Shown here: one piece after another, positions 19,201-27,160 of the stretch
How the letters are laid out: each line of letters starts with the position of its first letter
Numbering within the stretch: the first letter of the stretch is position 1
Assembly (NCBI GenBank): GCA_022487055.1
Contig: JAKVJJ010000003.1
Coordinates: 1 to 64,000, forward strand
DNA from: Oscillospiraceae bacterium
GTDB lineage: Bacteria; Bacillota; Clostridia; Oscillospirales; Acutalibacteraceae
Direction: 5' to 3'
Length of the DNA: 64,000 nt
Translations under genes and position numbers: made by a program
The notes under the pieces: generated by a model
What the model was told of the DNA's origin: nothing
The model's database searches: none
What the model saw: the letters and a program-made list of their open reading frames with translations, nothing else

Positions 19201-20280
19201 ATCCTGTCTCAGAAAAAGGCTATGTGCGACATATCTCTTTCTGATGAATGCAGCGATTTAGAGGAGGCTGATAAAATGAAATTTAATGCTGTGGTAGGCA
19301 ACCCGCCTTATCAGGAAGCAGATGGTGGAGCCAGTGCAAGCTCAAGGCCAATTTATCCATATTTTGTTGATATATCGCGGGAATTAAATCCTACATTTAT
19401 TTCCGTCATAATTCCCACCAGATGGTTTGCAGGAGGAAAGCATTTAGATGATTTCAGAAAGTCAATGCTTGATGATACACATATAAAAGAGCTACATGAC
19501 TGTTTGCATCCGGAGGAGATATTCCCCAATACCAATAATCGTGGCGGTATATGCTATTTCCTTTGGGAACAAACATATAACAATGAAACACCTGATCAAA
19601 TGAAAGTTGTTACGCACAACGGTAATGGCGAATTAATTGAATCTATACGTCCTATGAAAACCAGAGACTTAGATATTTTCATTCGTAATAGCAGTGCTTT
19701 AGGCATTCTGGATAAAGTCGTTCCTGACGAACATACAGATGTCATGTCTGAGCATATTTCGCCACGTCGTCCATTTGGATTGGATGGTAATTTCGTAAAG
19801 AGTCCTGAATTTCATGTTTCCGAAACTGGGATGGATGAGCCGGTAAAATGCTATGGTAAAGCAAAAGCAATTGGATATGTCGAAAAAGCAAACATTACTT
19901 CACACAAAGAGTGGATTGATAAATGGAAAGTTTATATGCCTTATGCTAATAATATAGGTACGGAACTCAATGACGATAATCAAAATACATTCCTTGGGGA
20001 GCCAAATTCTATATGCACTGAAACATTTCTGGCTGTAGGTTTAGAAGATGACCTTACAGAAGAACAGTGTGAGAACATATCAAATTACCTGAGGACAAAG
20101 TTTGCAAGATTTCTCCTCAGCTTATCTAAAATAAGTCAGCACGGAACAAGTAAAACATACAGATTTGTTCCAGTAGAAGACTTTTCTGAAGAATGGACTG
20201 ACGAGAAGCTATATGCAAAGTATGGCTTGACACAGGCAGAAATCAATCTTATTGAAATTAGTATCAAACCTATGGCATAA
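16231..20280 (+). CDS. fused GIY-YIG-like nuclease / SF2 helicase / N6-adenine DNA methyltransferase (Eco57I-type domain), single-chain RM protein
   Basis: 1349 aa: HIYAFTTNTIPNYLKVGDTYRPVVVRLREW (GIY-YIG/T5orf172-like), MRFGKS (Walker A variant), LLIVDETHYG (DExH), LHLSGTPYRIL, QAIFRLQNQYVREY (motif VI-like), ILDIASKMGEF (motif I-like) and VVGNPPYQEADGG (motif IV). Confidence 0.8.
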   Translation: MINPDNKELLDALIIGRVKPHIYAFTTNTIPNYLKVGDTYRPVVVRLREWMQHFPNLHKEYENTATINDDIFFRDYSVHQYLEGDLHKHRLTPTEYPDVYYSNEFFKDVLVEHVDAAITDIQDNYAHNTGKYKYYDANSQLPETFTYASTGEWKMRPNQEETVKHFVTAVDSGHTNLLMYAVMRFGKSFTSLCCAKAKEYKVILVVSAKADVREEWKKTVQSADNFNKDYVFVSSEELLLDKNVITDTLAAGKGAVIFLTLQDLQGDKIKEKHKAVFDNKIDLLIVDETHYGARAESYGKILRSASYEKDVKDKHANDDFVEIEDAEEQLKSLSVKVTLHLSGTPYRILMGSEFSKEDIIAFYQFSDIVKDQEKWDSDYFHCIENEEVNPDTKRPYKEWDNPYYGFPQMVRFAFIPSKSALALLESLKSGGITYAFSALLKPQSLKKDTEHSLHKKFVYENEVLELFEAIDGSKDDDGLLSFLDYDKIKEGKMCQHIVCVLPYCASCDALETLIHDNSDKFKNLQNYTIINISGVDSPNEYRNIQAVKSKIKQCAAEEKKTLTLTVNRMLTGSTVEEWDTMIFLKDTASPQEYDQAIFRLQNQYVREYREPDGDVIKFNMKPQTLLVDFDPHRMFVMQEQKSQIYNANTDASGNEHLRDRLEDELRISPIITLNKNRIEQVEATDILAEISEYSSTRGVFDETKDIPVDMSLLDLDAVKAAIESQAELGSRQGLSVDAHKGTEGDLDNPDDDDSSHGGNDNGSDTSGECDGSIGDSDEKEDDIKSLENKFRTYYSRILFFAFLTKSSVASLEDILNCIDKDENPRVATNLKLDENVLTLIKNHMNIFILRQLDYKIQNINKLAHDETVEPMQRASVAKDIIDLIPDECFNGLSNTDTRILDIASKMGEFAVAVVKRCKSLGIPVSDIKDRVLSIATSSVAYEFTRKVYEVLGLDIEGIAEQFNSYDLLNMKEIKEDGSKSDSLDYKKICNILSQKKAMCDISLSDECSDLEEADKMKFNAVVGNPPYQEADGGASASSRPIYPYFVDISRELNPTFISVIIPTRWFAGGKHLDDFRKSMLDDTHIKELHDCLHPEEIFPNTNNRGGICYFLWEQTYNNETPDQMKVVTHNGNGELIESIRPMKTRDLDIFIRNSSALGILDKVVPDEHTDVMSEHISPRRPFGLDGNFVKSPEFHVSETGMDEPVKCYGKAKAIGYVEKANITSHKEWIDKWKVYMPYANNIGTELNDDNQNTFLGEPNSICTETFLAVGLEDDLTEEQCENISNYLRTKFARFLLSLSKISQHGTSKTYRFVPVEDFSEEWTDEKLYAKYGLTQAEINLIEISIKPMA

Positions 20281-20290
20281 ACGAATATAG

Positions 20291-20325
20291 TCGCATCAGG
20301 GAGCGATCCCCGGTGCGACTTTTTC
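20291..20325 (+). terminator. Rho-independent terminator of the RM operon
   Basis: AGTCGCATCAGGG...CCCCGGTGCGACTTTTT. Confidence 0.7.
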
Positions 20326-20327
20326 TG

Positions 20328-20546
20328 TTACTCTGAAATTTGCCTGATCCAGCCGACCTCCGGCACCACATTCAAGCAGGAGCCATTATCCCAGTCAACC
20401 AGAATGTCTCCGATATCATCGACGCCGGTCACGGTGCCTTTCGTGCCGACTGGCGGTGCAGCAGGATCGTTCATCCTGATAAGCACTATTTTCGTTCCGA
20501 CCGGGTGCTGAAGCCGGAGTGCCTGCAGCTGCTCTTTCTTAATCAT
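20328..20546 (-). CDS. DUF4314-like protein
   Basis: MIKKEQLQALRLQHPVGTKIVLIRMNDPAAPPVGTKGTVTGVDDIGDILVDWDNGSCLNVVPEVGWIRQI. Confidence 0.75.
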   Translation of the reverse strand: MIKKEQLQALRLQHPVGTKIVLIRMNDPAAPPVGTKGTVTGVDDIGDILVDWDNGSCLNVVPEVGWIRQISE

Positions 20547-21204
20547 CAACTCCGACCTCCTTCTTCGGCGCTCCGTTCCTCCATGCGCTGTTTCCGAAAA
20601 GGTTCCTGAGCAGAATCCGGCGTGTGTTCTTGTACTCGTCACCGATGAATCCGAGCCGGATCAGGAATACCCGGAAGGTGAACTTCTCGTTGTCTGTTGA
20701 CCGTTCCGTTCGGCTGATACATTTCTGCTCCTTGCTCATCCGGCAGATGGCGGCGATGAACTCTGTGTAGGCTTTCACTTCATCCGGTTCGGGTATCTTC
20801 GTGAACCAGTGGAATGAAACCTTGTCATCCTCGATTTTGATGCTAATGTTGCTGATTCCGAGAGCCTTCTTGATGAGCGCTCCCTTTGCCTCCAGCAGAT
20901 TCCTAAGATTCTCGATCGATGCTGCGGTTACCGGAACCGTGACCGTCAAGCCGGAGCCGTCAGCATTTTCGTTTGCCTCCTGCGGCTCTGTTTTGGCAGT
21001 AAAGCCTTTCTCTGCAAGTCCACGGAGCAGTTCGGCCAGCGCAGCCTCATCGCCGCAGACGAGGTCTCCGTCGCGCTCAATCGTGAAAATCCCGATCCGG
21101 TAAGCGTATGTCGGAGCCTTCATGTACACAGCCTTTTCTCCGGTGACCTTGGCAATGGAAGCTGCCAGTTCTTTTCTCTGTCTTCCTTCATAATTCATCT
21201 TCAT
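20539..21204 (-). CDS. mobile-element 'virulence-related' type protein of unknown function
   Basis: 221-aa ORF MKMNYEGRQRKELAASIAKVTGEKAVYMKAPTYAYRIGIFTIERDGDL..., overlapping the DUF4314 ORF; typical phage/ICE gene pair (recalled, not searched). Confidence 0.6.
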   Translation of the reverse strand: MKMNYEGRQRKELAASIAKVTGEKAVYMKAPTYAYRIGIFTIERDGDLVCGDEAALAELLRGLAEKGFTAKTEPQEANENADGSGLTVTVPVTAASIENLRNLLEAKGALIKKALGISNISIKIEDDKVSFHWFTKIPEPDEVKAYTEFIAAICRMSKEQKCISRTERSTDNEKFTFRVFLIRLGFIGDEYKNTRRILLRNLFGNSAWRNGAPKKEVGVDD

Positions 21205-21213
21205 GTGCGTACC

Positions 21214-21308
21214 TCCTTGGTAAGGATGAGGTCATGCGTTCGAATCGCATTAGCAGCTCCATCAAGTAAAGCTAGGAAATCTGCGGATTTCCTAGCTTTT
21301 TTGTTTGT
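21214..21308 (+). repeat. 95-bp direct repeat copy 2 (attR-like: orphan tRNA-Thr 3' half plus terminator)
   Basis: Identical to 14334-14428. Confidence 0.97.
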
Positions 21309-21359
21309 ATGTGTGCTAGTCATATTTGAAGTCTCCTATGAAATTCAATAACCAAAAAG

Positions 21360-21397
21360 AGCCCGAAAAGCTAGCAAATATGCTGCTTTTCGGGCTT
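21360..21397 (-). terminator. Rho-independent terminator
   Basis: AGCCCGAAAAGC...GCTTTTCGGGCT hairpin 3' of the MCP gene. Confidence 0.65.
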
Positions 21398-21489
21398 GTC
21401 TTACTGCATACATGAATATTGGTAATGGTTAAATGCACCTGATGAAAATTCAGACCACTGCCATTCCTACTTGAAAAGTCATATCAGAT

Positions 21490-23205
21490 TCACTGTGTAA
21501 CTGCATTTTCCCTAAGTTTAATCCAATCGACTTCCTTTTTCAGCATATCTGCCTGAGCGGAAAGTTCTTCGCTGGCCGCCGCACTTTCTTCTGCAGTCGC
21601 TGAATTTGTCTGAATCACAGACGAAACCTGCTCTACTCCCTGCGTAATCTGGCTGATGGAAGCAGACTGCGCATTGGATGCTTCCTTAACACTGTCTACC
21701 AGTCCATTGATATTTCCGACCTTTTCAATGATGTCAGAAAGCAATTTAGATGTCCCGTTGGCAAGTTCCATTCCTTCTTTGACTTTTTGTGCTGAATTTT
21801 CAATCAATGCTGAAGTTTGTTTTGCTGCATCCGCAGATTTTCCTGCTAAGTTGCGAACTTCTTCTGCAACAACTGAAAATCCTTTGCCTGCTTCCCCTGC
21901 CCGTGCAGCTTCAACGGCTGCATTCAACGCAAGAATATTGGTCTGGAAAGCAATGTCATTAATCACTTTATTAATTTTACTGATTTCATTCGCCGACGCT
22001 TGTATTTCATCCATTGCATTCAGCAGGCGACGCATGTTTTCACCATTTTGGTTCACTTCTTGTGTGGTTTTGTTAACGTCATCTGCTATCGTATTAATCT
22101 GCGCTGTGTTTTGCTGTACTTTTGCAGATATATCTGTTATGGAAGCAGAAAGTTCTTCTACAGAACTTGCCTGTTCCGTTGACCCCTGTGCCAGTTCCTG
22201 TGCGCCGTCAGAAATCTGCTTCGAGCCGTTGTCAACTTGGTTGGATGAACTCAGGATGTTGGAAAAAATCCGGTTCAGATTGTCAAGAATCGTATTCAAG
22301 GCATCGGAAATAGGCCTGAAATCTTCTTTATAGTCGCGGAGCTTTTCGTAAGAGCATTCTCCCTTAGCAATACCAATCAGAATTCCTGAAACTTGTTTCA
22401 CAACCCCATTTGTGCTTTCAAAAGCGGAATTAAGTGATTGGGCAACTAAACCGATTTCATTATTGGACGCATAATTTACTTTTGCGGTTAAAGTACCTTT
22501 CGCAAACTGCTTTGACACATTCTCCAATTCCTCGAGAGGATTGCAGATTGACTTCACAATTTGGAACCCTAATAGTATGGAAATCAGTAAACCAACAGCA
22601 GCAATCACCAATAGAATTATAAACGAGATGGCAGCATATTGAGCCGACTGATCTGCTCTGACTTTCATGTAGGAGGTCCGATACGACATAAAACCATTAA
22701 GACTATTCGAAAGTTGTTTGGAAGTATTGTCCATATCAGTTAATGATTTTCTGGCATCATCAGCTTTTCCTGCCTGCGCAAGCTGAAAAACTTGGTCAGC
22801 TTGCGGTTTATATGTATTGTTATAGAGCTTTTGGGCATTGTCCAGGTTGTCTTTCCACGTTGACGCTTTAACGTCACTGACCAAACTTGCAATCTTTTGC
22901 TCAAAAGATTTCTGCGTGGCTTGGAAATTTGCCTGATCTTTTTGAACTGCTTCTGTATCCTGAGAATTTAACACAGCATTTTTCGCAGTCGCCCGCATTG
23001 TTTCAAGACTCGACATAGAGCTGCTAATCTCGGGAAGTGCTACAACTCCCCGAGTGTAGGTTGTACTCATTTCGTCCTTCATAAAAGACATGCTGCACAA
23101 TCCGAAAACCGCTATGATAATTGTAATCAATGCACAAATACCAAAACTGCCATAAAGCCTTTTTCGAATTTTTGTGTCCTTAAGACGCGCTGAAAATTTT
23201 TTCAT
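21490..23205 (-). CDS. methyl-accepting chemotaxis protein
   Basis: 4HB sensor, HAMP and the conserved hairpin [49 protein letters not shown]. Confidence 0.96.
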   Translation of the reverse strand: MKKFSARLKDTKIRKRLYGSFGICALITIIIAVFGLCSMSFMKDEMSTTYTRGVVALPEISSSMSSLETMRATAKNAVLNSQDTEAVQKDQANFQATQKSFEQKIASLVSDVKASTWKDNLDNAQKLYNNTYKPQADQVFQLAQAGKADDARKSLTDMDNTSKQLSNSLNGFMSYRTSYMKVRADQSAQYAAISFIILLVIAAVGLLISILLGFQIVKSICNPLEELENVSKQFAKGTLTAKVNYASNNEIGLVAQSLNSAFESTNGVVKQVSGILIGIAKGECSYEKLRDYKEDFRPISDALNTILDNLNRIFSNILSSSNQVDNGSKQISDGAQELAQGSTEQASSVEELSASITDISAKVQQNTAQINTIADDVNKTTQEVNQNGENMRRLLNAMDEIQASANEISKINKVINDIAFQTNILALNAAVEAARAGEAGKGFSVVAEEVRNLAGKSADAAKQTSALIENSAQKVKEGMELANGTSKLLSDIIEKVGNINGLVDSVKEASNAQSASISQITQGVEQVSSVIQTNSATAEESAAASEELSAQADMLKKEVDWIKLRENAVTQ

Positions 23206-24074
23206 GATTTCATTCTCCTATAATCATAAAATGCCTAGTAATATTGAATGGAAAAATTACAGAATGAAGTGCGCTACCCTAAATGAAGCGAAGGGATAGC
23301 GCACAGCGGAGTTTTCGTGCAGAATGGAGTTGAAACATTCTACAGAGGCAGCATTAGGAGCTGCCACCATCCATCATTTGAGGGAGGATGTCCTCAAGGA
23401 CTCCGGATGAAACTGCTGCATCCATGGAAAAGCAATCACTTCACTTTACAGTATTCCGCAGGTGCATTGAAAACAGGCACGACTGCAGTAAAGGGCTTTC
23501 TTTCTGTAATAAGGTTAAAAAATAAGCATATTTCGCTCTTTATTTGCAGATATCTACCCTTCTTGACAGCATGGTAGAAATGAAAATTTTAATACCACTG
23601 CATAAGTTTTATTCTAAAAAAACAGATTTCGTTTAGGTGCGTCAAAAAGGATTCATGCGCAACCGGTTTCCTATGAATTGCAGATTTGGAAAGTGCTTTA
23701 GTAGAAAACTACCATTCAAGCTGTTCTACACGAACTGACGTACTTTACACGACAATGCATTATCTCATCTCAGTATATCATTGACCAGAGTCTTGTCAAG
23801 TAAAACATACCACAAAATTGTAAGTTTATATGATTATTTTATACATATTTTACATATAAAGTCATAATAAAACTTAAAAGTAAAATTTAATCTGCATTTT
23901 TTACTTTACAAAAGATTTTGCTTGCACTGTCATTTTGTAAAGAAAAAGCTTTTGCCTTGATCATGTGCTCCTGCGCAAAGCAACTTTTTCCTCCAAGAAA
24001 TGTGAGTTTGTCACAGAACAAAAGCTAAAAGAGCTGTATGATACTATCAGAACAGAAAAGGAGGCGTGAGCAAA

Positions 24075-24305
24075 ATGGTCTTTGGATTTGGAAACAAAAA
24101 GTCTGCTGCAAATAACGCAGATAAAAAGCTGAAAGTTAACAAAAACCGATGCCCGCAGAATCATCCCTGTCCATCGGTGAAAGTTTGCCCGGTGGGGGCA
24201 CTAACCCAGACTGGTTTCAATGCGCCCACAGCAAACCATGACAAATGTATTCGCTGCGGAAAATGCGTCAAATTCTGCCCATTAAAAGCTCTGACGCTTG
24301 AATAA
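24075..24305 (+). CDS. 4Fe-4S ferredoxin-like protein
   Basis: CPQNHPCPSVKVCPVGAL and CIRCGKCVKFCPLKAL; start at MVFGFGNKK (alternative 24066). Confidence 0.85.
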   Translation: MVFGFGNKKSAANNADKKLKVNKNRCPQNHPCPSVKVCPVGALTQTGFNAPTANHDKCIRCGKCVKFCPLKALTLE

Positions 24306-24326
24306 CACATGACTGGAGGAAATGAA

Positions 24327-24635
24327 ATGTCTGTACTTACAATAACAAAAGAGAACTTTCAAAAAGAAGTGGTTGAGAGCGACAAACCCGTCCTGCTGGA
24401 CTTCTGGGCAAGTTGGTGTGGCCCCTGCCGGATGGTGTCGCCGGTAATTGACGAGATTTCCGGTGAAACACCTACGGTCAAGGTCGGCAAGGTCAATGTG
24501 GACGAACAGATGGAACTTGCCTCTGCTTTCAATGTGATGAGCATTCCAACATTGATTGTAATGAAGAACGGTAAGGTTGCAAATGAAGCAGTTGGAGCCA
24601 TACCAAAACAGCAAATTGTTTCCATGTTGGCCTAG
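24327..24635 (+). CDS. trxA: thioredoxin
   Basis: [24 protein letters not shown]...[13 protein letters not shown]. Confidence 0.95.
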   Translation: MSVLTITKENFQKEVVESDKPVLLDFWASWCGPCRMVSPVIDEISGETPTVKVGKVNVDEQMELASAFNVMSIPTLIVMKNGKVANEAVGAIPKQQIVSMLA

Positions 24636-24646
24636 CCATAGATATA

Positions 24647-24682
24647 AAATAGTGCTGCCCGGTGGTTGGGTGGCGCTATTTT
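24647..24682. terminator. Rho-independent terminator (convergent genes)
   Basis: AAATAGTGCTGCC...GGTGGCGCTATTTTTTTATT. Confidence 0.65.
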
Positions 24683-24683
24683 T

Positions 24684-25340
24684 TTATTTCGCCAGCTCTC
24701 GCAAACGTTTCATATCTGTCAATTCCACATGTCCTCTCGCAAGCGCAACCATACCCTCTGACTGGAAATATCGAAGCATCCGCGTGACAACTTCCCTCGC
24801 CGTCCCCATGTGGGAGGCTATCTTGTCATGGGTGATTTTCAATACAGTGCTGTTCTCTAAAAAGCTTTCTTCCAGCAAAAAGGCAGCAAGCCGCTTATCA
24901 AAGCTCTTCCACATAATCTGTTCCATCAGCCACATAACCTCGGAAAAGCGTTCGGCCATAAGTTGATTGGTATAATTTGCCACAGCAGCGGAGCCCTCCA
25001 TCAACTTTTTATACACCTTCGCCGGAATAATCCACAGTTCAGAATCTTTCTCAGCCTCGACTGTAATTTCAAATTGGATGCTGTCCATGATACATGAGGC
25101 GGAAAATAAGCAAATATCGTGTGCAAGCAGTCGGTAAATTGTAACTTCCTTGCCTTCATCAGAGAGAATAAACGCTCGAAGCTGGCCGGAACAAATGATG
25201 AACAGTCCCACGCAGTCTGCGGAACCATTGTGCAGCAGCGTTCCTTTCGGCACCGCGCGTTTGACCGCGGACTGCGTTAGCAACTCACGCTCATTTGCCG
25301 TCAACTTGTCCCAGATGGGAAAGAAATCTTCAAGTCCCAT
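24684..25340 (-). CDS. Crp/Fnr family transcriptional regulator
   Basis: cNMP-like domain plus HTH VLKITHDKIASHMGTAREVVTRMLRYFQSEGMVAL. Confidence 0.9.
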   Translation of the reverse strand: MGLEDFFPIWDKLTANERELLTQSAVKRAVPKGTLLHNGSADCVGLFIICSGQLRAFILSDEGKEVTIYRLLAHDICLFSASCIMDSIQFEITVEAEKDSELWIIPAKVYKKLMEGSAAVANYTNQLMAERFSEVMWLMEQIMWKSFDKRLAAFLLEESFLENSTVLKITHDKIASHMGTAREVVTRMLRYFQSEGMVALARGHVELTDMKRLRELAK

Positions 25341-25384
25341 AGCATCTCCCTCTTTCGCAGCTGATTATAAAATAATTTGCAATA

Positions 25385-25453
25385 TATGTCAATTCTATTA
25401 TCGACATATGTCAGTTACCATGTTATGCTAAAAAGTGATAAATAACATATGTC
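25385..25453. promoter_or_regulatory. repeated ATATGTCA half-sites / GACATATGTC palindrome, candidate Crp/Fnr operator cluster
   Basis: ATATGTCAA (~25384), GACATATGTC (25403-25412), ACATATGTCAC (~25445) between the regulator and the decayed nifX-like gene. Confidence 0.35.
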
Positions 25454-25528
25454 ACAAATAATGTAAAGGAAGAATTTTTTGAAAGCCTAACTCATGGCAC
25501 AAATAATAATGATTTCAGGAGACTTATT

Positions 25529-25747
25529 ATGAAAATCGCTGTTGCAAGTACAGGTAAATATGGTAGCTGGTCACTTTGGCCACTGCGAGAATTTTAACAT
25601 CTATGAAAGTACAAACGATTCCATCACTTCTGTGCAGAGGGTGGCGCAAAGGACGCTGTGATGCGTTATTTGAGAGGGGAACTGAAATCTACCGGCTCCA
25701 TCTGCCATGAGCACGCGCATGCAGACGAATGCGGAAAGCATCCATAA
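25529..25747 (+). pseudogene. decayed NifX/NifB-family (dinitrogenase Fe-Mo cofactor) protein
   Basis: MKIAVASTGK then +1 frameshift to MVAGHFGHCENFNIYESTNDSITSVQ, then an apparent internal deletion to EGGAKDAVMRYLRGELKSTGSICHEHAHADECGKHP*. Confidence 0.8.
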
Positions 25748-25817
25748 ATTTACCGTCGTAGCTGGTGATTTGAACAATTTCTCAGTTATGCTGAAACATC
25801 ATGCCGATTCGGCAACA

Positions 25818-25857
25818 ACAACAAGGCTTCCAAGCGACAATGCTCGGAAGCCTTGTT
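25818..25857. terminator. Rho-independent terminator
   Basis: AACAAGGCTTCC...GGAAGCCTTGTT hairpin 3' of the dehydratase gene. Confidence 0.65.
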
Positions 25858-27150
25858 TTATTTGGTTGGATTGGTTCCATTCATGTTTTCTTTTGCAACT
25901 GCCAGCATCAATTTGATACGATTTTCCTGATTGACTTTGGTCGCACCGGGGTCGTAATCAATCGGCACAATATTTGCCTTGGAATTGACTTCTTTCACCT
26001 TGCGAATCATGCCTTTGCCTACCACATGATTCGGCAGGCAGCCAAACGGCTGAGCACAGATGATGTTTTCAAAGCCGCACTCCGCCAATTCCAGCATTTC
26101 CGCCGTCAGCAGCCAGCCTTCCCCCATCTTGGCACCATAACCAATAACACCGTCCACCAACTCATGCACATGGGAAAATTCCGTTGGCGCAAGGAACTGC
26201 GGGTAAGAGCGAAATGCTTCTGTAATGGCATTCTGCATTTTGGTTACATACTGAAACAGTATTTTTGAAACACCGGCAGCTGCCGCGGCTGCCGGACCGC
26301 CGCCGTAAAGTTCCATGTCATCCGGCCTGTGCTCCAGCATAAAGAGCAGAAAATTCATTAACCCGGGCAAATTGACTTCACAATCCTGCTCCGCCAGAAA
26401 GTCTTCCAGATTATTGTTCGCAAATGCCGCGTACTTTACATAGATTTCGCCAACAATGCCAACATGAATTTTCGGCACTTTTTTCTCCGGAATTGCTGAA
26501 AAATCGTGCATAATCAGGCGCAGATTTTTTTTCACATCTGCCATGCTGATACCATGGCCGTGTGCAAACTGCTGACACAGTTTCTGAATCCATTTGTCAA
26601 GCAGCTCCGTGCTGGTACCTTTCCGTGTTTCATAGGGCTTGACCTGATTGTTAAGGCACATCAGGGTATCACCATAGACCACACCGGCCATCATGCGGCG
26701 GATAATACCGATGTCCATAGTAAAGCCCGGATTCTTTTCCAGTCCGACCAGATTCATGCTGATAATCGGAATCTGGTCCATGTTCGCCTTGTGCATTGCC
26801 TTGCGCAGCAGCGGAATATAATTGCTGGCACGGCAACCACCGCCGGTCTGCGTCATCATCAGTGCCGTGTGGTCAAGGTCATATTTCCCAGAATGCAAGG
26901 CATCTAAGAACTGGCCGATAACCAGCAGTGCCGGATAGCAGGCGTCATTGTGTACATATTTCAAGCCTTCCTGCACAACCGCCGGACCGCTGTTTGTCAG
27001 CAGCTGAATTTTGTATCCAGCGTTGCGCAAAACTCCCTCAAAAAGCTTAAAATGCACCGGAAGCATCATCGGAATCAGGATGGTGTATTCCTCTTTCATC
27101 TCTTTGGTAAAAAGCAAGCGCCCGTTTTTATCATAAACTAATTCTGCCAT
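25858..27150 (-). CDS. 2-hydroxyacyl-CoA dehydratase family protein (HgdB/DUF2229-like half of activase system)
   Basis: GGGCRASNYIPLLRKAMHKAN, CAQPFGCLPNHVVGKGMIRKV, VPIDYDPGATKVNQENRIKLML. Confidence 0.85.
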   Translation of the reverse strand: MAELVYDKNGRLLFTKEMKEEYTILIPMMLPVHFKLFEGVLRNAGYKIQLLTNSGPAVVQEGLKYVHNDACYPALLVIGQFLDALHSGKYDLDHTALMMTQTGGGCRASNYIPLLRKAMHKANMDQIPIISMNLVGLEKNPGFTMDIGIIRRMMAGVVYGDTLMCLNNQVKPYETRKGTSTELLDKWIQKLCQQFAHGHGISMADVKKNLRLIMHDFSAIPEKKVPKIHVGIVGEIYVKYAAFANNNLEDFLAEQDCEVNLPGLMNFLLFMLEHRPDDMELYGGGPAAAAAAGVSKILFQYVTKMQNAITEAFRSYPQFLAPTEFSHVHELVDGVIGYGAKMGEGWLLTAEMLELAECGFENIICAQPFGCLPNHVVGKGMIRKVKEVNSKANIVPIDYDPGATKVNQENRIKLMLAVAKENMNGTNPTK

Positions 27151-27160
27151 AATCCGCACC

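Larger units (their letters stand above)
14334..21308. mobile_element. integrase-less integrative element in tRNA-Thr (~6.9 kb)
   Basis: Bounded by a perfect 95-bp tRNA-derived direct repeat; contains RM-like genes, DUF4314 and 'virulence-related' type genes common on mobile elements; no integrase ORF found. Confidence 0.85.

Noticed and set aside
14334-21308. Interpreting the RM region as a prophage remnant
   Set aside because: No capsid, tail, terminase or lysis genes; only two genes of the kind shared by phages and ICEs.
23206-24060. ~860-bp AT-rich intergenic region considered for ncRNA or riboswitch
   Set aside because: No recognisable riboswitch core or convincing covarying structure by eye; the small ORF 23317-23577 lacks coding features.
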